Shown here: positions 5,835-11,220 of the stretch, piece by piece | Layout: each line of letters begins with the position of its first letter | Numbering within the stretch: the first letter of the stretch is position 1 | Assembly: GCA_003519585.1 (NCBI GenBank) | Contig: DOWL01000029.1 | Span: 1-11,220, forward strand | Length of the DNA stretch: 11,220 nt | DNA from: Nocardioides sp. | Lineage (GTDB): Bacteria > Actinomycetota > Actinomycetes > Propionibacteriales > Nocardioidaceae | Reading direction: 5' to 3' | The notes under the pieces: model-generated | Databases searched by the model: none | Told to the model about the DNA's origin: nothing | Seen by the model: the letters and a program-made list of their open reading frames with translations, nothing else | Translations under genes and position numbers: made by a program

Positions 5835-6958
5835 CGGGCACGTCCCTCCCCCTTGCGGGGGGTCGGATCAGGCCTCGCTTTGCCGCGCGCCTGCTCCTCG
5901 CCCAGACGTTGGTGCTGATGGCAGGGGCCCTGACCACCTGGCTGGTGGCCTCCGTCGTCGGCCCCACCATCTTCAGCGACCACCTCCGGCAGGCGGGCCT
6001 GGCACACACAGCGGAGGAGACCAGGCATGTGGACGAGGCTTTCGCCTCCGCACTGCTGATCTCGATCTCCCTGGCCCTGGTCGCCTCGGTGCTCGCCGCG
6101 TTCGCGGTCTCCTGGTACTTCAGCCGCCGAGTGCAGCGTTCGATCGGCAACGTCGCCGACAGCGCGTCGCAGATCGTCGCCGGCAGGTACGACGCCAGGG
6201 TGCCCGACCCGGGTCTGGGTGGCGAGTTCGCAACGCTCGCCCTCACCTACAACCAGCTCGCCGAGCGCCTGGGGGCGATCGAGTCGACCCGACGCAGCAT
6301 GCTGGCCGATCTGGCCCACGAGATGCGCACTCCGTTGGCCACCATCGACGCGCACCTGGAGGCAGTCGAGGACGGGGTCCGCAGCTTGGACGACGAGACG
6401 CTGGGTGTCATCCGTGGGTCGACCCGGCGACTGCGGCGGCTGGCAGAGGACATGAGCGCGGTGTCACGCGCCGAAGAGGAAGGTCTCGACGTCACGCGCA
6501 ACCCGGTCGCGGCCGCTGGACTTGCCGCCGCGGCGGCCGAGTTGGCCCGCGACCAGTTCGACGCCGAGGGGGTGCTCCTGCGCACCGAGCTGGCCGACGC
6601 CGGGCAGGTGCGCGTCGACGCAGACCGGATCGGCCAGGTGCTGGCCAACCTGCTCGACAACGCCCTACGGCACACACCCACGGGTGGCACCGTGACTCTG
6701 GCCTGCCGGCGGGTGGATCGCTGGGTCGAGTACAGCGTCGCCGATACGGGCGATGGTGTGGCGGCCGAGCACCTGCCGCATCTGTTCGATCGGTTCTACC
6801 GTGCCGACACGGCCCGCGACCGCGCCCACGGCGGCTCCGGCATCGGGCTGGCGATCGCCAAGGCGCTCGTGGATGCGCACGGCGGCAGCATCTCGGTGGC
6901 CAGTGCCGGGCCCGGGCACGGTGCCACGTTCACGGTCCGGGTTCCCAGCCACCGGTAG
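5831..6958 (+). CDS. Two-component sensor histidine kinase
   Basis: A 375-residue membrane kinase, partner of the regulator whose stop it overlaps (GTG 5831, TGA 5832-5834). TM1 is about 21-43, a short outer loop about 44-72, and TM2 about 73-97. A HAMP domain follows (about 98-150), then the H-box LADLAHEMRTPLA (His163), N-box NLLDNALRHTP (about 273-283), G1 VADTGDGV, the FDRFYR F-box and G2 GGSGIGLAIAKAL. All catalytic boxes are intact. The sensor loop is only about 30 residues, with His51, His59 and His66; such short loops often sense metals or membrane state. With the oxidase alongside, copper is a reasonable guess, though unproven. It is transcribed convergently with the 53-residue protein gene. 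Confidence 0.95.
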   Translation: MTGTSLPLAGGRIRPRFAARLLLAQTLVLMAGALTTWLVASVVGPTIFSDHLRQAGLAHTAEETRHVDEAFASALLISISLALVASVLAAFAVSWYFSRRVQRSIGNVADSASQIVAGRYDARVPDPGLGGEFATLALTYNQLAERLGAIESTRRSMLADLAHEMRTPLATIDAHLEAVEDGVRSLDDETLGVIRGSTRRLRRLAEDMSAVSRAEEEGLDVTRNPVAAAGLAAAAAELARDQFDAEGVLLRTELADAGQVRVDADRIGQVLANLLDNALRHTPTGGTVTLACRRVDRWVEYSVADTGDGVAAEHLPHLFDRFYRADTARDRAHGGSGIGLAIAKALVDAHGGSISVASAGPGHGATFTVRVPSHR

Positions 6959-6973
6959 CCTCCGACGGGAGGC
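6958..6973 (+). terminator. Hairpin at the histidine kinase stop codon
   Basis: GCCTCC-GACG-GGAGGC is a perfect 6-bp stem with a 4-nt loop beginning at the last base of the TAG stop. No T-tract follows, as is common in high-GC actinobacteria. The rest of the convergent gap up to 7072 shows nothing else clear. Confidence 0.5.
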
Positions 6974-7072
6974 GGCCGCGTATCCCACCGTCGAGCGAGG
7001 ATCGGGCCCGTCACGAAAGCGTGCCAGCGGGTGCGCGGGGGCCTCGATGGAATGTCTGCTCCGCCCGCGGTG

Positions 7073-7234
7073 TCAGCGACCGAGGATCCGGCGGAGCCAG
7101 CCGTCGTTGTTCGGGTCCTGGTGGCCGGAGCACCACTGGTCGGCGGGGACGAGGGCCTTGACCTGGGCGACGTGCTGGCCGCAGCCGGCCCAGGTGGTCT
7201 TGCCGCAGGTGCGGCACTTCTTGGGATGGCACAT
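7073..7234 (-). CDS. Small Cys-rich, zinc-ribbon-like protein (53 aa)
   Basis: ATG at 7234 follows AGAGGA (complement of 7241-7246) at 6 nt. The 53-residue product starts MCHPKKCRTCGKTTWAGCGQH and has five Cys (2, 7, 10, 18, 35) and His at 3, 21 and 39. The CxxC...CxxH arrangement suggests one structural zinc site. Short actinobacterial proteins beginning MCHP.KC..CGKTTW.GCG.H are widespread but uncharacterised; I know no function. It is the last gene of the leftward operon, 24 nt after the AhpD-like gene, so it shares the C/G-tract operator control. Zinc or thiol chemistry is inference. The tail NNDGWLRRILGR is basic. Confidence 0.82.
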   Translation of the reverse strand: MCHPKKCRTCGKTTWAGCGQHVAQVKALVPADQWCSGHQDPNNDGWLRRILGR

Positions 7235-7258
7235 GCTGAGTCCTCTCGGAATGTCGGG

Positions 7259-7648
7259 TCAGGAGGGGGCTTCGCCGGCGTCGATGGCGTCGACGAACTC
7301 GCAGAAGGCGTCGAAGGCGCGCGCGCCGTGGATCGTCGCCGGGCCGCCGTGCATCAGGAAGGTCACCCCGATCGCCTCCGCCGCTTCCTGCGGCGTGGCA
7401 CCGGCGCGGGCGGCTGCCTGGCCGTGCGATGCGACGCACCCGTCGCAGCCTCCGACGACACCGATCGCGAATGCGATGAGCTCCTTGGTCTTGCGGTCCA
7501 GGGCGCCGTCGGTGAATGCGGCCTTCGACAACTCACCGAAGCCCTTGTAGACGTCGGGGATCGCTCGCCGCAACTCCCGGTGGAGTGGTGCAATCTCCCG
7601 CAGGACGGCTTTGCCGTGCGGTGAGCCGTGCTCGTTCGTGGCGGTCAT
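7259..7648 (-). CDS. Carboxymuconolactone decarboxylase/AhpD-like protein
   Basis: A 129-residue all-helical AhpD-fold protein. The active motif is C68-DG-C71-VAS-H75 in GVVGGCDGCVASHG, preceded by the conserved helix KTKELIAFAIG with Glu56. This Cys-x-x-Cys-x3-His pattern marks the peroxidase-associated (AhpD-like) branch rather than true 4-carboxymuconolactone decarboxylase, so thiol-disulfide or hydroperoxide chemistry is likely. ATG 7648 was chosen because AGAGGA stands 6 nt upstream; the in-frame ATG at 7654 abuts that site. The gene lies 11 nt after mmpL and 24 nt before the Cys-rich small gene, forming an operon. A link to the divergently transcribed thioredoxin as electron donor is plausible but inferred. 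Confidence 0.93.
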   Translation of the reverse strand: MTATNEHGSPHGKAVLREIAPLHRELRRAIPDVYKGFGELSKAAFTDGALDRKTKELIAFAIGVVGGCDGCVASHGQAAARAGATPQEAAEAIGVTFLMHGGPATIHGARAFDAFCEFVDAIDAGEAPS

Positions 7649-7659
7649 GGGCATTCCTC

Positions 7660-9840
7660 TTAGCCGTGCGAGAAGGTGATGTCGGGCAGGATCCGGTGCA
7701 ACCAAGCCGGGGTGGCCCAGGCGGCGCGGCCGGAGAGGCGGAGCATCACGGGCAGCAGGACGAGCCGGACCAGGAAGGCGTCGAGCAGGACCGCGATGCC
7801 GAGGATGACGCCCATCTCCTTGGCCGGCAGCGGGCCGGACAGGGCGAAGGTGAAGAAGACCGCGACCATGACGCCGCCAGCGGCGAAGATCACTCGGCCC
7901 GAGTGGGCCACCGCGCCGACCATGGCCTCGTGTGGGTCGCCGGACTTCTCCCAGTGCTCCTTGGCCGAGGCGAGCAGGAAGACGGTGTAGTCCATCGCGA
8001 TGGCGAAGATCATCGCGAAGAAGAACACCGGTGCCCAGGCGTCCAGGAAGCCTTGGTGCTCGAAGCCGAGGAGGCCGGAGCCGTGGCCGTCCTGGAAGAC
8101 CAGCCGTGCGACACCGAATGCGGCCGCGGTGGAGAGCAGGCTGGCCAGCGTACCGAGCAGGGAGATCAGCGGCGCCTGCAACGCTACGAGGAGCAGCAAG
8201 AAGCCCAGGACCAGGACGACGCCGATCACCAGCGGGGTGTACTCGTCCAGCTGGGACTTCAGGTCGATGTTCTCGACGGCCGCACCGCCGACCAGCGCCG
8301 AGGCCGGCAGGTCACCGCGCAGTCGTGCGACGGTGGCGGCGAGCTCGGGGTCTGAGGGATCGACGGTCGGTACGGCCTGGATGAGGCGGCGGTCGCTGCC
8401 ATCGGTGGCGGGTACGGCTGGCATCACCGTCGCGACCCCTGCGTCCTGCGCCAACGTTTCGGCTGCGGCCTGACTCTGGGGCGTCTTGACAACGATCTGG
8501 AGCGTCCCGGGCGCCCCGGGGCCGAAGGCGTCCTGGACCTGGTCGTATCCGATTCGCGCGCTCGCGTCCTCGGGCAGCACCTTGATCGAGGGCATCGCCG
8601 TCCTCAGGCCGAGGATCGGGGCGGCCAGGGCGACGAGCACGATCAACGAGGTGGCGCCCCACGCCACGGGGCGGCGCCAGAGGCGTTCGCCCCACGCCGC
8701 GAAGGCGGGGGAGCGGTGCTCGCCAGCGCGTACCCACGGCAGTGACAGCTTGTTGATCCTCTGGTCGAGCTTGACCAACACCAGGGGCAGCAGTGTCAGC
8801 GTCGCGGCGAGGACGAACAGGACCGAGAGCATGATCCCGCCGGCCATCGAGCGGAAGGACGGCGAGGGCACCAGCAGGACGGCGGAGAGCGACACCAACA
8901 CGGTGGCGCCAGAGAGCAGGACCGCCTTGCCGGCGGTGTCCATCGTCTCCGCGATCGCCTGATCGGGCGACTCGTGTCGCCCCAGGCGGGCGGCGCGGTA
9001 GCGGACCACGAGGAACAGCGCGTAGTCGATGCCCAGGGCGAGGGAGAACATCATCGCGAAGTTCATCGCCCAGATGGATACCGGCATCAGCTCGTTGATC
9101 AACACCAGCGAGCCCGCGGACGCGACCAACCCGGCCAGGGTGAGGATCAGCGGCAGGCCGGCCGCGACGAGGGCACCGAAGGCCAGCACCAGGATGGCCA
9201 GGGTGACCGGCCACGAGAACATCTCCGAGGCGAGCATCGCCTCGAGGTTCGCCTCGTTGAAGTCCGACCACAGCAGCGATGAGCCGGTCGGGTTGACCTG
9301 CACTGTGTCGGTCGACAGGGCCTGCAGCCCCTGCTTCAGGTCCGTCGCGACCCGGACCATCTCGTTGGTGCCCACGTCGGCGCCGGCCAGCACGACGGCC
9401 GTCCGCCCGTCCGGTGAGAGGCTGGCGCCCGGCAGTGGGGCCACGACCTCCGCGAGTCGCGGTTCGGCCTCGAGGACCCGGGTCACCTCGCGGATGACCT
9501 GCGGTCCGTCGCCCTGGTCCAGGGGAGCGCCAGTGCTGTGCACGACGACCTGGATCGCGTGGCCGGCGTTGCCGCCGAAGTGCTCGCTCGCGAGCTCGCG
9601 CACCGTGACCGACTCCGAGCCGTTGGCCTGCCAGCCGGCGCCGGAGAGCTCGGTCTCCACCCGGGGCGCGAAGACGCCGAGGCCCACGATCACGATCAGC
9701 CAGGCCAAGGTCGTGATGCGGGCGTGGCCGCCGACCCAGATCCCGAGCCGGCCCAGTAGTCCGTAGCCGCGGGTGTCGAGCCCGGGGGCGTCCGAGGCCC
9801 GGTTCGCGGCCGGACTGGTCGGAGTGGACGTGGAGGTCAT
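7660..9840 (-). CDS. MmpL-family RND transporter
   Basis: A 726-residue inner-membrane transporter of the MMPL branch of the RND superfamily, which uses the proton gradient to export lipids or hydrophobic compounds. The layout is the usual two-fold one. TM1 is about 43-58, with an outer domain about 60-205. A TM bundle about 210-358 contains GIDY (Asp272-Tyr273). TM7 is about 393-411, then a second outer domain, and a second bundle from about 540 has AMDY (Asp617-Tyr618). These Asp-Tyr pairs are the proton-relay residues of MmpL3-type proteins. The length matches single-polypeptide MMPL proteins. AAGGA lies 8 nt before ATG 9840. It is the first gene of an operon with the AhpD-like and Cys-rich proteins, facing a thioredoxin/DUF302/CsoR operon. 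The substrate is unknown; a toxic hydrophobic or thiol-reactive compound would fit. Confidence 0.96.
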   Translation of the reverse strand: MTSTSTPTSPAANRASDAPGLDTRGYGLLGRLGIWVGGHARITTLAWLIVIVGLGVFAPRVETELSGAGWQANGSESVTVRELASEHFGGNAGHAIQVVVHSTGAPLDQGDGPQVIREVTRVLEAEPRLAEVVAPLPGASLSPDGRTAVVLAGADVGTNEMVRVATDLKQGLQALSTDTVQVNPTGSSLLWSDFNEANLEAMLASEMFSWPVTLAILVLAFGALVAAGLPLILTLAGLVASAGSLVLINELMPVSIWAMNFAMMFSLALGIDYALFLVVRYRAARLGRHESPDQAIAETMDTAGKAVLLSGATVLVSLSAVLLVPSPSFRSMAGGIMLSVLFVLAATLTLLPLVLVKLDQRINKLSLPWVRAGEHRSPAFAAWGERLWRRPVAWGATSLIVLVALAAPILGLRTAMPSIKVLPEDASARIGYDQVQDAFGPGAPGTLQIVVKTPQSQAAAETLAQDAGVATVMPAVPATDGSDRRLIQAVPTVDPSDPELAATVARLRGDLPASALVGGAAVENIDLKSQLDEYTPLVIGVVLVLGFLLLLVALQAPLISLLGTLASLLSTAAAFGVARLVFQDGHGSGLLGFEHQGFLDAWAPVFFFAMIFAIAMDYTVFLLASAKEHWEKSGDPHEAMVGAVAHSGRVIFAAGGVMVAVFFTFALSGPLPAKEMGVILGIAVLLDAFLVRLVLLPVMLRLSGRAAWATPAWLHRILPDITFSHG

Positions 9841-9860
9841 CCGGAGGTTCCTTCGGCGTT

Positions 9861-9886
9861 CGAGGTGATCGAGCGAGGTGATCGAG
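9861..9886. repeat. Perfect 13-bp tandem duplication in the mmpL leader
   Basis: CGAGGTGATCGAG occurs twice with no spacer (9861-9873 and 9874-9886). It lies in the 5' leader of the leftward operon, 20 nt before the mmpL start codon. It may be a slippage duplication or a regulatory site. Confidence 0.8.
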
Positions 9887-9898
9887 CCGCCGGGAGGA

Positions 9899-9926
9899 AT
9901 GAACTATCCCCCCAGGGGGTTATGAT
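9899..9926 (+). promoter_or_regulatory. Predicted promoter of the thioredoxin-DUF302-CsoR operon
   Basis: The -10 TATGAT (9921-9926) differs from TATAAT at one base. A weak -35 ATGAAC (9899-9904) is 16 bp upstream. Operator 1 fills the spacer, so a bound repressor would block polymerase. Transcription would start near 9933. Confidence 0.55.
9904..9921. promoter_or_regulatory. CsoR-type operator 1
   Basis: CTATCCCCCCAGGGGGTT is a near-perfect palindrome of a C-tract and a G-tract with A/T-rich flanks, the form bound by CsoR/CstR-family tetramers. The gene for such a repressor lies in the operon it would control. The centre of operator 2 is 34 bp away. Confidence 0.7.
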
Positions 9927-9931
9927 GGCAC

Positions 9932-9960
9932 CATATAGGAACCCCCCAGGGGGATAGCAA
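9932..9960 (-). promoter_or_regulatory. Predicted promoter of the mmpL operon
   Basis: On the minus strand, -35 TTGCTA (9955-9960) and -10 TATATG (9932-9937) are separated by 17 bp, and operator 2 lies in the spacer. Transcription would start near 9925, giving a leader of about 85 nt that includes the 13-bp tandem repeat. Confidence 0.55.
9940..9957. promoter_or_regulatory. CsoR-type operator 2 (mirror of operator 1)
   Basis: AACCCCCCAGGGGGATAG. Its reverse complement matches operator 1 at all positions except the central two bases, including the CTAT and TT flanks. The two sites are thus inverted copies, one per divergent promoter. Confidence 0.7.
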
Positions 9961-9990
9961 GTCGGCGTCAGCCGGCGGAAAGAACACCAG

Positions 9991-10347
9991 ATGACGACGA
10001 TGACCCTGACCGCGACGAACTTCGAGGACACCATCACGGGCAACGAGATCGTGCTCGTGGACTTCTGGGCGTCCTGGTGCGGCCCCTGCCGGCAGTTCGC
10101 GCCCGTCTTCGAGAAGGCCGCGGAGGACCACCCCGAGATCGTCTTCGGCAAGGTCGACACCGAGGCCGAGCGAGAGCTCGCCGCCGCGGCGCGGATCACC
10201 TCGATCCCCACGCTGATGGCCTTCAAGAACGGCCACCTGGTGTTCGCCCAGCCTGGCGCCCTGCCAGCCCCCGCGCTCGCGGAGCTGGTAGAGGCCGTCG
10301 CCCAACTGGACGTGGACGCGGCGATCGCCGAGCGGAGCGCCTCGTGA
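9991..10347 (+). CDS. Thioredoxin
   Basis: A 118-residue thioredoxin-fold protein that reduces disulfides in the cytoplasm. WASWCGPCRQF carries the catalytic Cys30 and Cys33, Asp24 lies in VLVDFW, and the cis-Pro loop is SIPT (Pro73). The KNG turn and the C-terminal helix are complete, with about ten extra C-terminal residues. GGAAAG (9977-9982) stands 8 nt before ATG 9991; ATG 10000 is a possible alternative. It is the first gene of the rightward operon. Its stop overlaps the DUF302 start (GTGA), so the two are translationally coupled. Placement under a CsoR-type operator suggests a stress-dedicated thioredoxin rather than the housekeeping one. Confidence 0.96.
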   Translation: MTTMTLTATNFEDTITGNEIVLVDFWASWCGPCRQFAPVFEKAAEDHPEIVFGKVDTEAERELAAAARITSIPTLMAFKNGHLVFAQPGALPAPALAELVEAVAQLDVDAAIAERSAS

Positions 10348-10745
10348 GCGATTACACGATCAGGGTGACGGTGGACCACCCGTTCGCGGAGACGGTGACT
10401 GCGGTTCGCGAGAGTCTGGCCGAGCAGGGCTTCGGTGTGCTCACCGAGATCGATGTCGCCGCGACGCTCAAGACGAAGCTGGACGTCGACGTACCGGCGC
10501 AGCTGATCCTCGGCGCCTGTCGGCCCCAGCTCGCGCACCGAGCCCTCGAGGCAGTGCCATCGATTGCGACCCTACTGCCGTGCAACGTCGTGGTGCGCGA
10601 CGTCGGAGGGGCGACCGCCGTGGAGGCCGTCGACCCGAATGCCATGATGCGCCTGGCCGACGACGCCACCCTCCGCGAGGTGGCCACCGAGGCACGGGAG
10701 CGGCTCGTCGCCGCTCTGGCCGACCTGGAAGGAGCCCGCGGATGA
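10344..10745 (+). CDS. DUF302 family protein
   Basis: A 133-residue protein of the DUF302 family, whose function is unknown. The family core is plain: F..T....V...L...GFGVLTEIDV..TLK.KLDVD, then LILGACRPQLAHRAL (Cys59) and LLPCNVVV (Cys80), followed by AVDPNAMM. No signal peptide or membrane span is present, so it should be cytoplasmic. GTG 10344 overlaps the thioredoxin stop, and its own stop overlaps the ATG of the repressor gene (ATGA), so all three genes are tightly coupled. DUF302 proteins often accompany CsoR/CstR repressors, thioredoxins and sulfur-handling genes. The two conserved cysteines make a thiol- or sulfur-linked role possible, but that remains inference. Confidence 0.93.
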   Translation: MSDYTIRVTVDHPFAETVTAVRESLAEQGFGVLTEIDVAATLKTKLDVDVPAQLILGACRPQLAHRALEAVPSIATLLPCNVVVRDVGGATAVEAVDPNAMMRLADDATLREVATEARERLVAALADLEGARG

Positions 10746-11005
10746 AGCTGGAAGCAGATGAGATGACCGCGATCATCAACCGCGCCAAGCGTGCGCACGG
10801 GCACTTCGGCAAGGTGATCGCGATGATGGAGGAGGGCGCCAACTGCGAGGACGTGCTGACCCAGCTCGCCGCAGTCAACAGGGCGATCAGTCGCACCGGT
10901 TACGCGGTGGTCGCCACAGGTCTCCACCAGTGCCTTGCCGCCGGCGACGGCCCCGACAGCGTCGACGTCAAGAAGATGGAGAAGCTCTTCCTGGGCCTGG
11001 CCTGA
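10742..11005 (+). CDS. CsoR/RcnR-family transcriptional repressor with a non-canonical sensor site
   Basis: An 87-residue all-helical repressor (DUF156 family) that binds C/G-tract operators as a tetramer and lets go on ligand binding. Family features: RAKRAHGHFGKVIAMMEEGANCEDVLTQLAAVNRAI (helices 1-2), then RTGYAVVATGLHQCL. Against M. tuberculosis CsoR (Cys36, His61, Cys65) the equivalents here are Cys35, Gly60 and Cys64, so the copper-ligand His is missing; His62 is two residues away. A Cys pair without that His is also found in the persulfide sensor CstR. It is the last gene of the operon, with AAGGAG 9 nt before ATG 10742, and probably controls itself and the divergent mmpL operon through the two operators at 9904-9957. 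The signal could be a persulfide, an electrophile or an unusual metal site. Confidence 0.93.
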   Translation: MKLEADEMTAIINRAKRAHGHFGKVIAMMEEGANCEDVLTQLAAVNRAISRTGYAVVATGLHQCLAAGDGPDSVDVKKMEKLFLGLA

Positions 11006-11020
11006 AGCGGCTGGACCGGA

Positions 11021-11060
11021 GGTTGCACGAGGGCGTGCGTGTCGCCCTCGTGAGACAACC
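11021..11060 (+). terminator. Long hairpin after the repressor gene
   Basis: CACGAGGGCG (11026-11035) pairs perfectly with 11043-11052 around a 7-nt loop. The stem is extended by GGTTG/CAACC (11021-11025 and 11056-11060) past a 3-nt bulge. It lies 15 nt after the last stop codon of the operon. No T-tract follows. Confidence 0.6.
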
Positions 11061-11069
11061 AGAGAAGGA

Positions 11070-11100
11070 CGATGGCCCCGAGGAATCCCCGGGGCCATCG
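11070..11100 (+). terminator. Second hairpin, likely terminator
   Basis: An 11-bp perfect stem: CGATGGCCCCG (11070-11080), a 9-nt loop, then CGGGGCCATCG (11090-11100). This GGCCCCG...CGGGGCC form is a common actinobacterial terminator. With the hairpin at 11021 it makes a tandem structure that could also stop leftward transcripts. Confidence 0.65.
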
Positions 11101-11220
11101 TGATCGAAGGTGGCGACTGGACCGACTGACGACCTAGATGTCGTAGTACTGACTGACTCACCCATGCTGACCTGCGCAAACGTCGAGATTCCCCGGCCAT
11201 TTGTACCGGGCTTGTAACAG
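11101..11220. other. Unassigned right edge
   Basis: No credible coding region or RNA gene is seen in these 120 bases. GAC/CTGAC-rich repeats (11120-11160) and two TTGTA words (11202-11218) are present without a clear promoter. It may belong to the upstream region of a gene beyond the window. Confidence 0.4.

Noticed and set aside
8312..9271. Long second minus-strand frame inside mmpL
   Set aside because: It is Arg/Pro/Gly-rich, low in hydrophobic residues and out of frame with the clear transporter sequence.
11134..11157. Minus-strand codons reading VSQYYDI and stop, which looked like the end of a protein
   Set aside because: The same frame has TGA immediately upstream (11158-11160), so no gene can extend through it.

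Overview
The window is high-GC DNA with GTG/TTG starts, GTGA/ATGA stop-start overlaps and gene families typical of Actinobacteria: an Flp pilin, actinobacterial Ig-like 'YQW..DG' repeats, a His-rich SMP-30-like propeller, MmpL, and small Cys- or Trp/Met-rich proteins. A Nocardioides-like member of the Propionibacteriales is the best guess, by inference only. I see no rRNA, tRNA, CRISPR array, prophage or recognisable transposase.

Layout. (1) 1-1403: a divergent pair. One gene is a secreted beta-propeller protein that runs off the left edge. The other is a metallo-beta-lactamase-fold hydrolase. (2) 1570-3043: an orphan Flp pilin, then a secreted protein with two C-terminal Ig-like repeats; between them is a patch of 11-bp-phased direct repeats. 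(3) 3039-6958: a probable copper/oxidative-stress locus. A Tat-exported lipoprotein multicopper oxidase and a 47-residue membrane protein lie on the minus strand. They diverge from an OmpR-family response regulator and its histidine kinase. The oxidase gene is bracketed by 32-bp inverted repeats (31/32 identical). The left one is half of a 60-bp palindrome, and the right one is the last 11 codons of the small membrane-protein gene. (4) 7073-11005: two divergent operons. Leftward: MmpL transporter, AhpD-like protein, 53-residue Cys-rich protein. Rightward: thioredoxin, DUF302 protein, CsoR/RcnR-family repressor. The shared promoter carries two mirror-image C/G-tract operators, each in the -35/-10 spacer of one of the two promoters. 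(5) 11006-11220: two strong hairpins and then no recognisable gene.

How the parts fit. The four genes of region 3 look like an envelope sensing and metal- or phenol-oxidation module. Region 4 looks like one autoregulated stress regulon. Its repressor keeps both cysteines of the CsoR metal site but has Gly where copper sensors have His, so a thiol, persulfide or electrophile signal is at least as likely as copper. The regulon joins thiol chemistry (thioredoxin, CxxC AhpD-like protein, Cys-containing DUF302 and zinc-ribbon-like proteins) to a membrane exporter. These two regions are the most interesting part of the window.
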